This document shows positions 9,255 to 15,691 of a DNA stretch of 25,122 bases, piece by piece. A program made the translations under genes and the position numbers. The notes beneath the pieces are model-generated. The model was given only the letters and a program-made list of their open reading frames with translations, did not search any database and was not told the DNA's origin. Position 1 is the stretch's first letter; every line of letters starts with the position of its first letter. Source of the stretch: Flavobacteriales bacterium (lineage in GTDB: Bacteria > Bacteroidota > Bacteroidia > Flavobacteriales_F > PHOS-HE28); assembly GCA_016703105.1 (NCBI GenBank), contig JADJCS010000023.1, forward strand, positions 1 through 25,122, in the 5' to 3' direction.

Positions 9255-10397
9255 ATGAACTACTTCCAGCGGACCCCGATCAGCTATCGCATCGTGCTCA
9301 TCAGTGCGGCGGTAATGGCCACGCTGTTCCTCATTCAGGCGTACATGCACCACTACGTGTATGCCGAGTTGAAGGACATGGGCGAATTCCGCTGGTGGCG
9401 CGAAGCGCCCGTGCCCTACCTCAACTTTCTGTTCTGGGCCCTGCTGACCCCATTGGTCTATACGATCTTGAAGCGCTGGCCTTTCAGCGAACGACCGCTC
9501 GGCCCGGTGGTGCTGATGCACGTCGCCCTTGCCCTTGGCATTTCGGCCTTCCACGAGATCACGACCTCCTTTCTCTACTATGCCATGCTGCACTGGCGAG
9601 GTGAGTTCGACTTCAGCGATCCGGAGATGCGGAGCTGGGCCACAAGCGCACTGCCCCCGGCGATCCTATCCCGCTTCATGGAATACGGTGTGCTGATGGG
9701 TGTGATCGTCGCGCTCGACAATGCACGCATGATGCGCGAGAAGCAGACGCAACTGATGAAGCTGCAGAACGAACTGCAGAAGAGCCAGCTCAACGCGCTC
9801 CGCAAACAACTGCAGCCCCACTTCCTCTTCAACACGCTGAACACGGTGAGCGCCTTGATGGACGAGAACGTGAGCGGCGCCCGCACGGTGCTGAGCCGCC
9901 TGGGCCAACTGCTGCGCATCACCCTCGACAAGGAGCAGCGCGACCGTGTGCCGCTCGCCCGCGAGATCGAGCACATCGGCCATTACCTCGGCATCGAGGC
10001 GATCCGGTTCCAGGACAGGCTCCATGTGGAATACGACGTGCCCGCGGCTTGCGCTGACGCGGAGGTACCCAGCATGATCCTCCAGCCTCTGGTGGAGAAC
10101 GCGATCAAACATGGTCCCGGCCTTACCAGTGAGCGCGTTGATATCCGTGTAAGCGCCGAGCGCACGAACGGCCAACTGAACATCACGGTGCGGGACAACG
10201 GTCGCGGCTGCAAAGACGTCCTCGGGGCTGTGGCCGGCACTGGGATCGGGCTGCGCAACGTGCGCGAACGGTTGCGCTTGTTGTACAGCGAGGAGGCCAA
10301 GATGCAAGTGGTATCCCCCAACGGACATGGTTTCGAAGTAACCCTCACCCTTCCTTTCCGATCCACCGGCAGCAATAGCACAGGACAGGTCCCATGA
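9255..10397 (+). CDS. LytS/YehU-type sensor histidine kinase
   Basis: Membrane sensor kinase of the His_kinase (PF06580) family. From ATG 9255 (MNYFQRTPISYRIVL) the N-terminal 160 residues hold several hydrophobic segments (IVLISAAVMATLFLIQAY, FLFWALLTPLVYTIL, VVLMHVALALGISAF, YGVLMGVIVAL). A short coiled linker KQTQLMKLQNELQKSQLNAL follows. The phosphoacceptor motif is LRKQLQPHFLFNTLN with His189 (codon 9819-9821). The ATPase domain has an N box MILQPLVENAIKHG and a glycine motif VRDNGRG...GTGIGLRNVRERL. An in-frame ATG at 9216 would add 13 residues; 9255 leads directly into the conserved part. The TGA overlaps the next gene by ATGA, so kinase and LytTR regulator are coupled and surely partners. 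No extracellular ligand domain is visible; the signal is unknown. Confidence 0.93.
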   Translation: MNYFQRTPISYRIVLISAAVMATLFLIQAYMHHYVYAELKDMGEFRWWREAPVPYLNFLFWALLTPLVYTILKRWPFSERPLGPVVLMHVALALGISAFHEITTSFLYYAMLHWRGEFDFSDPEMRSWATSALPPAILSRFMEYGVLMGVIVALDNARMMREKQTQLMKLQNELQKSQLNALRKQLQPHFLFNTLNTVSALMDENVSGARTVLSRLGQLLRITLDKEQRDRVPLAREIEHIGHYLGIEAIRFQDRLHVEYDVPAACADAEVPSMILQPLVENAIKHGPGLTSERVDIRVSAERTNGQLNITVRDNGRGCKDVLGAVAGTGIGLRNVRERLRLLYSEEAKMQVVSPNGHGFEVTLTLPFRSTGSNSTGQVP

Positions 10398-11170
10398 AAC
10401 ACATACGCACCATCATCGTCGACGACGAACCCAACGCCCGTGCCCGCATCGCGCGCCTGCTCGCGCAGGATCCGGAGATCGAGGTGGTGGGCGAATGCCG
10501 CAACGGCCAAGAAGCCGTTGAGTCCGTGAACAGACACCGCCCGGACCTGCTCTTCCTCGATATCCAGATGCCCCAGATGAACGGCTTCGAGGTGGTGCAG
10601 AACATTCCGCGGGACCGCATGCCCTTCATCGTCTTCGTTACTGCCCATGACCAGTACGCGCTGAAAGCGTTCGACGTGAACGCCGTGGACTACCTGCTGA
10701 AGCCCTATGACGACGAGCGTTTCACCACCTCGTTGACCAAGGCCAAGAAGCACATGGACATGAACAGCAGTAGCCGCCTCACCGGCAAGCTGATGGACCT
10801 GGTGCGGGAGCACATGCACGCGAACAGTGAGTTCACCGAGCACTTCACGATCCGTGAGAAAGGGCGCGAGCACAAGGTGCATGTGGACAGCATCGTCTAC
10901 ATGCGCGCCGAGGGCAATTACCTCTGCCTGCAATTGAAGGACCGCCATTTCCTTTACCGCATGACGATGAACGCGGTGGAGACCGAGTTGGACCCGGTCC
11001 GCTTCCTACGGATCCATCGCAGCTACATCGTGAACCAATCGCACGTACGCAGCAGCCGGTACAGTGGCAACAACGAGTTCATCTTCACCATGGACAACAA
11101 CGAACGCATCGTGAGCGGACGGAGTTACAAAGAGCAGATCGCCAAAGTGCTGCAGGAGCAATCGGTTTAA
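10394..11170 (+). CDS. LytTR-family response regulator
   Basis: DNA-binding partner of the preceding kinase, 258 residues. Receiver domain at about residues 1-125: acidic pocket VDDE (Asp10, Asp11), phosphorylation site Asp56 in LLFLDIQMPQMNG, switch Thr in FIVFVTAHDQYAL, and Lys in DYLLKPYDD. LytTR domain at about residues 150-255: FTIREKGREHKVHVDSIVYM, AEGNYLCLQL, FLRIHRSYIVN, and a C-terminal RIVSGRSYKEQIAKVLQ. LytTR proteins bind pairs of short imperfect direct repeats upstream of targets. Neighbouring possible targets are its own operon (imperfect repeats at 9077-9150) or the downstream genes, but this is speculation. The stop TAA (11168-11170) lies seven bases before the heptamer array. 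Confidence 0.95.
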   Translation: MKHIRTIIVDDEPNARARIARLLAQDPEIEVVGECRNGQEAVESVNRHRPDLLFLDIQMPQMNGFEVVQNIPRDRMPFIVFVTAHDQYALKAFDVNAVDYLLKPYDDERFTTSLTKAKKHMDMNSSSRLTGKLMDLVREHMHANSEFTEHFTIREKGREHKVHVDSIVYMRAEGNYLCLQLKDRHFLYRMTMNAVETELDPVRFLRIHRSYIVNQSHVRSSRYSGNNEFIFTMDNNERIVSGRSYKEQIAKVLQEQSV

Positions 11171-11177
11171 ACGCGCC

Positions 11178-11205
11178 TTTGGCCATTGGCTGTTGGCCAA
11201 TGGCC
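11178..11205 (+). repeat. Degenerate heptamer array, left copy (also a hairpin)
   Basis: Four 7-bp units in one phase with core NNTGGCC/NNTGGCT start seven bases after the LytTR stop codon. The arms GGCCATTGG (11181-11189) and CCAATGGCC (11197-11205) can pair across a 7-base loop, so it may also stop transcription of the two-component operon. A related four-unit array in the same orientation lies at 11714-11741; aligned base by base the two agree at 19 of 28 positions. Confidence 0.7.
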
Positions 11206-11254
11206 GCTCGGCGGGGCTTCGAGATCCGCGTTCTTGGCGTGGGCAATATGCTGG

Positions 11255-11611
11255 CTAGCGTTCCATGGTGTTCATGAACGCGGCTACTTTCTTCTGCTCT
11301 TGTTCGACGGCGATAAGCAGCTTGTCCATACCCCCTGGGGAGATCCATTTGCGGCGCTGAACTATCAGCAGGCGTGTTTGGAGTTCGAAGGCGGAGCCGA
11401 GCGCGATCTCCAAGTAGCGGTATTTCTCCTTTTCGCTTCTGCGGGAACTCCCCTCGGCGATATTGGATGGAATGGAACACGCCGCGTCCGTCGCCTGGTC
11501 GCGGATCTTGAAACCAGCTTGCGACAACGGGATGCTATCGAACAGTTCGAACAACTGGTCGGCGATGTCCATGCCGAGTTGCCAGACATTCAGCTTCTTG
11601 AAGTCCCTCAT
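11255..11611 (-). CDS. Four-helix-bundle protein (23S rRNA IVP / TIGR02436 family)
   Basis: Small 118-residue protein on the strand opposite to its neighbours. The start MRDFKKLNVWQLGMDIADQL, the central signature ACSIPSNIAEGSSRRS and the following YRYLEIALGSAFELQTRLL are diagnostic of the S23/IVP four-helix-bundle family, which also includes Avd proteins of diversity-generating retroelements. Family members are found inside 23S rRNA intervening sequences or as free-standing genes in Bacteroidota; the molecular role of the free-standing ones is not established, and I see no reverse transcriptase or variable-repeat locus here. It is not in an operon: arrays of 7-bp units lie on both sides (11178-11205, 11651-11670, 11714-11741), suggesting that gene plus flanks may be an inserted cassette. 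The frame is intact. Confidence 0.92.
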   Translation of the reverse strand: MRDFKKLNVWQLGMDIADQLFELFDSIPLSQAGFKIRDQATDAACSIPSNIAEGSSRRSEKEKYRYLEIALGSAFELQTRLLIVQRRKWISPGGMDKLLIAVEQEQKKVAAFMNTMER

Positions 11612-11650
11612 GGCTATAAGCTTTCACGAACATGCGATCGGTCCACGAAT

Positions 11651-11670
11651 GTGCCATTGGCCCTTTGCCG
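11651..11670 (-). repeat. Short heptamer array, inverted orientation, upstream of the four-helix gene
   Basis: About three 7-bp units read on the minus strand (GGCAAAG, GGCCAAT, GGCACAT, the last overlapping the array edge) lie about 40 bases upstream of the four-helix-bundle start codon. They use the same GGC-centred heptamer pattern as the flanking arrays but in the opposite orientation. It is short and degenerate, so the call is tentative. Confidence 0.4.
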
Positions 11671-11713
11671 ATCCGTTCCCTTCATGGTGCCTGATGATCG
11701 CCGTGCCAAGCCA

Positions 11714-11741
11714 GAGGCCAAAGGCTAGTGGCCAGTGGCAC
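11714..11741 (+). repeat. Degenerate heptamer array, right copy
   Basis: Four 7-bp units (GAGGCCA, AAGGCTA, then GTGGCCA, GTGGCAC) in a single phase. The consensus NNGGCCA matches the array at 11178-11205 in the same orientation, including a GGCT in the second unit of both copies. Together the two copies bracket the four-helix-bundle gene as imperfect direct repeats about 510 bases apart. Confidence 0.65.
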
Positions 11742-11802
11742 ATTTACCATCCCAGATCCCACGGTCCGTCAATACCGTAGGGTCGCACATGCCATCGCCC
11801 GG

Positions 11803-11810
11803 TACTTTAA
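11803..11810 (+). promoter_or_regulatory. Candidate -7 box upstream of the DUF2911-TPR gene
   Basis: TACTTTAA lies 20 bases before the ATG at 11831 and matches TAnnTTTG at all but one specified base. No convincing -33 element is seen. The stretch 11612-11830 otherwise holds only the two repeat arrays. Confidence 0.35.
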
Positions 11811-11830
11811 GGGCCCCAAACCCTGTTGCC

Positions 11831-12910
11831 ATGCGAACCCCGCTTCTCCTAGTGATCAGCGCTATGCTGCTATGCGCATCCCCCTTCCGCATGAAGGGGC
11901 AATACTCCCAACTCGATCTGCCGCGCGAAAGCCAGGCGGCTAGCACCATCCAGCGTATCGGCACTACGGACCTGACGGTGAACTACAGCCGCCCGAGCCT
12001 GAAGGGGCGAGCTATCTGGGGCGAAGTGGTGCCGTACGATCAGATCTGGCGCGCCGGTGCGAACGAGAACACCACGTTCACGTGCACGGGCGATATCACC
12101 GTGGAAGGCAAAGCACTGCCCGCCGGGACATACGGCCTGCACATGATCCCTACGACGAGCGCTTGGACGGTGATCTTCAGCAAGGACCACACCGCCTGGG
12201 GATCGTTCTTCTACAAGAAGGAGATGGATGCGTTACGGGTCGATGTCACCCCGCACCCTGGCCCGAAGACCGAGCAGGTGACCTATGATTTCGCGGATGT
12301 GACGAACAATGGCGCCACACTGACCCTGCGATGGGCGGAACTCGAGGTCCCGATCAAGATCGGCGTGGACATCCACAAGGCAGTGATGGCCTACCTCGAT
12401 GAGAACCTGCACGGATTGAAGTCCTTCGGTTGGGAGGTATGGTACGAAGCCGCGCACTACTGCCACGAGCAGAAGATGGAACCGGAGAAAGCGATGAAAT
12501 GGGTGGATGCGAGCATCGCGCGCGGCGCCAACTTCGAGAACCAAACCTTGAAAGCGACCATGCTGGAGGAGCAGGGTAAGACCGCCGAAGCGGAGACCCT
12601 GCGGAAGGGGATGATCGATGGGGCTACGAACGCGCAGTTGAACACCTACGCGTACACGCTAATGAACCAAGGGAAGAAGGCGGAAGGTGTGAAGATGTTC
12701 GAGCTGAACGCGAAGCGCCACGCCGACGATCCCAATGTGCATGACAGCCTAGGCGAAGGCTATATGATGAACGGCCAGAACGACCTCGCGATCAAAGCCT
12801 TCAAGAAAAGCCTGAGCATGAACCCTCCGGAGAACGTGAAAGCGAACTCGTTGAAGTGTCTGAAGAAGATGGGTGTGGATACGAGCGCGTGGGAGGGGAC
12901 GAAGAGTTGA
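11831..12910 (+). CDS. Secreted DUF2911 protein with C-terminal TPR-like region
   Basis: 359 residues, intact. MRTPLLLVISAMLLCASPF is a likely Sec signal peptide. Residues of about 35-180 form the DUF2911 domain, with the typical DLTVNYSRPSLKGRAIWGEV, VPYDQIWRAGANENTTF, PAGTYGLHMIP and WTVIFSKD blocks, ending in TLTLRWAELEVPIKI. The remaining about 170 residues are helical with tetratricopeptide spacing (MEPEKAMKWVDASI, EEQGKTAEAETLRKGM, MNQGKKAEGVKMFELNAKR, NGQNDLAIKAFKKSLSMNP). DUF2911 has no established biochemical activity; secretion to the periplasm or cell surface is inferred. The reading frame is open from 11735, but 11831 puts the signal peptide at the N-terminus and follows a promoter-like box. 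The stop codon lies inside an 18-bp perfect palindrome. A paralogue is at 21431-22314. Confidence 0.9.
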   Translation: MRTPLLLVISAMLLCASPFRMKGQYSQLDLPRESQAASTIQRIGTTDLTVNYSRPSLKGRAIWGEVVPYDQIWRAGANENTTFTCTGDITVEGKALPAGTYGLHMIPTTSAWTVIFSKDHTAWGSFFYKKEMDALRVDVTPHPGPKTEQVTYDFADVTNNGATLTLRWAELEVPIKIGVDIHKAVMAYLDENLHGLKSFGWEVWYEAAHYCHEQKMEPEKAMKWVDASIARGANFENQTLKATMLEEQGKTAEAETLRKGMIDGATNAQLNTYAYTLMNQGKKAEGVKMFELNAKRHADDPNVHDSLGEGYMMNGQNDLAIKAFKKSLSMNPPENVKANSLKCLKKMGVDTSAWEGTKS

Positions 12911-12985
12911 AGCCCGGGCTTCAAGCCCCAAGCTCCAAGCCGCAAGCTTGGTCCAGCTTGAAGCTCGGGGCTTGGGGCTTGCAGC
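12907..12985. repeat. Palindromic array of ten 7-bp units after the DUF2911-TPR gene
   Basis: Starts with the perfect 18-bp palindrome TTGAAGCCCGGGCTTCAA (12907-12924), which includes the TGA stop (12908-12910). From 12916 to 12985 ten consecutive heptamers stay in one phase: first units of the AAGCNNC type (AAGCCCC, AAGCTCC, AAGCCGC), then after about 12954 units of the complementary type (TTGAAGC, TCGGGGC, TTGGGGC, TTGCAGC). The two halves can fold on each other into a long imperfect hairpin. It may act as terminator for the upstream gene, but the strict 7-bp period goes beyond what a terminator needs. Confidence 0.8.
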
Positions 12986-12987
12986 TA

Positions 12988-13015
12988 TTGGGTGGTATCC
13001 GGCATTCTACCTTCG
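12988..13015 (+). promoter_or_regulatory. Candidate promoter of the PIG-L gene
   Basis: TTG at 12988-12990 and TACCTTCG at 13008-13015 are separated by 17 bases, fitting the Bacteroidota -33/-7 arrangement (TTG ... TAnnTTTG) with one C for T. The box ends only four bases before the ATG at 13020, which would place the transcript start at or next to the start codon. Confidence 0.5.
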
Positions 13016-13019
13016 GCGC

Positions 13020-15590
13020 ATGCATAGTTCGTTCTCTCGCGCACGACTTACCCTCGTCGCGCTCCTCGGTCTTGCGACCCTCTCCTTCGCTCAACGTCCG
13101 CCCGCACAACCCAACGCCGCTGAGATCCTGCACAAAATGCAGAAACTCAATGTGCTCGGCAGCGTCCTCTACATCGCCGCGCACCCGGATGATGAGAACA
13201 CGCGGCTGATCGCCTGGCTGAGCAACGGTAAGAAGGTGCGCACTGGCTACCTCAGCCTCACACGCGGTGATGGCGGACAGAACCTGATCGGCCCCGAACT
13301 GGGCGATGCGCTAGGGATCATCCGCACACAAGAGTTGCTGGAGGCGCGACGCATCGATGGCGGCGAGCAATTCTTCACCCGCGCGGTGGACTTCGGCTAC
13401 AGCAAAAGCGCGGAGGAAAGCTTTGAGAAGTGGGGCAAGCAGGAAGTGCTGAGCGATGTGGTGCGTGTGATCCGCACGTTCCGGCCCGATGTGATCATCA
13501 CGCGCTTCCCGACCGATGGCGGCGGGGGGCATGGGCACCACACGGCCTCCGCGATCCTAGCGGCCGAAGCCTTTGATCTGGCCGGTGACCCCAAAGCGTT
13601 CCCGGAGCAACTACAGCAAGGACTTGAAGTGTGGCAACCACGTCGGCTCTTCTTTAATGGAAGCAGCTGGTGGCGCAAGGATGTCGCCGAGTTGGCGAAG
13701 ACCGACCCGGATTGGTTCAGCGTGGACGTAGGTGGCTATGATCCACTACTCGGCCTGAGCTACACCGAGGTCGCAGGACGAAGTCGCAGCATGCACAAGA
13801 GCCAGGGCTTCGGCGCAGCGGAAACACGCGGCGAGATGCTGGAGTACCTGCACTTAGAGAAAGGTGATAAGCCGAAGACCAAGGACATTTTCGAGGGGAT
13901 CGATATGACGTGGGGAAGGGTCGAGGGAGGAAAGCACATTGGGCCAATGCTGGCATCACTTTTTTCGGGATTCGAACCTGCGCATCCCGAGAATAGTATC
14001 CAACAGATAACACAGTCCTATAAGGCAATAGGTGGCCTGACTGAAAGAGATGATATTGCAGCAGAAGTGCCATTCGACGTTTGGCATTGGGTAAACTGGT
14101 CGGGGTTCCAGCTGAACATGCTTGCAGAGAACTGCTTCGGCGTCTCGTCCGAAGCTCTCACGACCCAATCGATGTATAGCACGAATGATTCGATGAATAT
14201 CCATTTGCGCTGTCTACCTCGCACATCTGCGGAATTGTCTCTGAGCTGGGGTCAGAAGTCTGGCGGTGATGTACAGGTTCACCCTGTTGGTGTTCGTCCC
14301 CTGCTTGATACAACAACCACATTGCTGGTAGCTATTCCTTCTCAACCATTTTGGCTCGAGAAACCCCACGATTTTCTATTCAATGTTGCACCCGAGGTAT
14401 CTACACTGCCAGTGGTCGAACCTTCTTTCGCACTTGCGTGCTTCTTCAAGGTGCCGACCACAGCACCTGGCTGGAGCAATGCCACGTTTGTTTACAACAA
14501 ATGGGTCGACCGTGTTGATGGCGAGCGCATTCGCCCGGTCTACGTCACACCTGTGGCGTCGGTGATCCCAAAAACCAATGTGCTGATCGCGCGCGGCGGG
14601 CCGCAGCAAGTAGAAGTTGAGGTCGAAGCGCTCACCGACAGCCTCAGCGGTCAACTCAACGTGACCCTTCCCGAAGGGTGGGCCACTACCAAAGACTTGA
14701 AACTGGTGAGCATCCCCAAACGCAATGCGCGGCAGAGCTTCACCTTCCAACTGATCCCAATGGAGAACGCGAAGGGGGGTGCCGTGAAGTTCGAGTTCTC
14801 CGGATCGAAAGGAAAGTCGGACCGCACGTTGCACGAGATCGACTATCCGCACATCATGCCCCAGGTGTACTACACGCCCGCCAAGGTGAAGGTGATCCCT
14901 TTGGATGTGAAGGTGAGCGCTACGCATGTTGGCTACATCAAAGGCGCAGGTGATGAGGTGGCCGAAGCGATCGAACAACTGGGCGCGACCGTTGACGTCA
15001 TCGAGCCCTCCACCGCCACTTTGGAGAGCATCACCAAGTACGACGCGATCGTGGTGGGCATTCGCGCCTACAACAACAACCAAGGGATGAAAGCTTTCAA
15101 CCCCACCTTGATGGAATACGTGGAGAACGGCGGCACCGTGGTGGTGCAATACACTACACGCACCAGCGATATGGTGCTGCCCGATTCGCTCATCGGCCCC
15201 TACCCTTTCAAACTCACCCGCGACCGTGTGACCGTGGAGGAAGCGCCGCCGACCTTCCTGGCCAAGGACCATCCGCTGCTGAACACACCGAACAAGATCA
15301 CCACCGCCGACTTCGACGGCTGGGTGCAGGAGCGCGGTCTCTACTTCTGCGGAAGCCTTGATCCGCATTACACACCGCTGATCGCCTGGAACGATCCCGG
15401 CGAGCAACCGCTCAACGGCGGCCTCATTGCTTGCGACTATGGCAAAGGGCGATACGTGTACACGGGGATCAGCTTCTTCCGGCAGTTGCCCGCGGGGATA
15501 CCTGGGGCCTATCGGCTGTTCGCGAATCTGATCAGCAAGCGGGAACCGTGCACAGCGCATTGCCGCGATGCCGGGTCGGGCACGGCATGA
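13020..15590 (+). CDS. Large secreted PIG-L (LmbE-like) deacetylase with C-terminal ThuA/GATase-like domain
   Basis: 856 residues, intact. A signal peptide (TLVALLGLATLSFAQ) is followed at about residues 45-300 by a PIG-L domain: IAAHPDDENTRLIAWLSNG with zinc ligands His55 and Asp58, SLTRGDGGQNLIG, RTQELLEARRIDGGEQFF, VIRTFRPDVIITRFP, and HGHHTAS (His171-His174) for the third ligand. PIG-L enzymes remove N-acetyl groups from GlcNAc-type sugars using zinc. A beta-sandwich middle (about residues 330-640) precedes a domain with VGYIKGAGDEVAEAIEQLGA, YDAIVVGIRAYNNNQ and a final GKGRYVYTGISFFRQLP, like ThuA/glutamine-amidotransferase folds. This three-part build is common in Bacteroidota; the substrate is unknown. 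Bases from about 13905 to 14480 are clearly AT-richer and use rare codons (ATA, AGA). The symporter follows after a hairpin. Confidence 0.92.
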   Translation: MHSSFSRARLTLVALLGLATLSFAQRPPAQPNAAEILHKMQKLNVLGSVLYIAAHPDDENTRLIAWLSNGKKVRTGYLSLTRGDGGQNLIGPELGDALGIIRTQELLEARRIDGGEQFFTRAVDFGYSKSAEESFEKWGKQEVLSDVVRVIRTFRPDVIITRFPTDGGGGHGHHTASAILAAEAFDLAGDPKAFPEQLQQGLEVWQPRRLFFNGSSWWRKDVAELAKTDPDWFSVDVGGYDPLLGLSYTEVAGRSRSMHKSQGFGAAETRGEMLEYLHLEKGDKPKTKDIFEGIDMTWGRVEGGKHIGPMLASLFSGFEPAHPENSIQQITQSYKAIGGLTERDDIAAEVPFDVWHWVNWSGFQLNMLAENCFGVSSEALTTQSMYSTNDSMNIHLRCLPRTSAELSLSWGQKSGGDVQVHPVGVRPLLDTTTTLLVAIPSQPFWLEKPHDFLFNVAPEVSTLPVVEPSFALACFFKVPTTAPGWSNATFVYNKWVDRVDGERIRPVYVTPVASVIPKTNVLIARGGPQQVEVEVEALTDSLSGQLNVTLPEGWATTKDLKLVSIPKRNARQSFTFQLIPMENAKGGAVKFEFSGSKGKSDRTLHEIDYPHIMPQVYYTPAKVKVIPLDVKVSATHVGYIKGAGDEVAEAIEQLGATVDVIEPSTATLESITKYDAIVVGIRAYNNNQGMKAFNPTLMEYVENGGTVVVQYTTRTSDMVLPDSLIGPYPFKLTRDRVTVEEAPPTFLAKDHPLLNTPNKITTADFDGWVQERGLYFCGSLDPHYTPLIAWNDPGEQPLNGGLIACDYGKGRYVYTGISFFRQLPAGIPGAYRLFANLISKREPCTAHCRDAGSGTA

Positions 15591-15600
15591 CAGACAACAT

Positions 15601-15637
15601 GGACGAAGAGCGGCGCGCTTCGCGCCGCTCTTCGTCC
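15601..15637 (+). terminator. Strong hairpin between PIG-L and symporter genes
   Basis: A perfect 17-bp stem (arm GGACGAAGAGCGGCGCG at 15601-15617; complement at 15621-15637) with a CTT loop, 10 bases after the PIG-L stop. There is no T tract. It may terminate or attenuate transcription into the symporter, or protect the PIG-L mRNA end. Confidence 0.75.
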
Positions 15638-15650
15638 TACCCTGGTTGTC

Positions 15651-15671
15651 ACTGCGGGCTTGACCCGCAGT
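15651..15671. repeat. Palindrome resembling a dispersed intergenic repeat
   Basis: ACTGCGGG (15651-15658), loop CTTGA, then CCCGCAGT (15664-15671). Translated in one frame it gives CHCGLDPQS, a peptide I associate with dispersed palindromic intergenic repeats across many bacterial genomes. It lies between the hairpin and the symporter start (15692). The assignment to a repeat family is from memory; a genome-wide copy count would decide it. Confidence 0.5.
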
Positions 15672-15691
15672 CGCGCAAATCGACCTGATCG

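Noticed and set aside
11255..11611. Diversity-generating retroelement based on the Avd-like four-helix protein
   Set aside because: No reverse transcriptase, template repeat or variable C-type-lectin target is visible anywhere in the window.
11178..11741. Heptamer arrays as a CRISPR remnant
   Set aside because: Units are 7 bp with no spacers and no cas genes are nearby.
13968..14000. tRNA-like T-loop string (GGTTCGAATCC on the minus strand) near the edge of the low-GC patch
   Set aside because: The flanking bases do not form a T stem, no D or anticodon arm is seen, and the string lies inside an open PIG-L reading frame, so chance is the better reading.
14376..15560. Long open frame on the minus strand opposite PIG-L (394 codons)
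   Set aside because: It mirrors the codon structure of the real plus-strand gene, is rich in His/Arg/Gly without domain motifs, and has no promoter; typical high-GC shadow.
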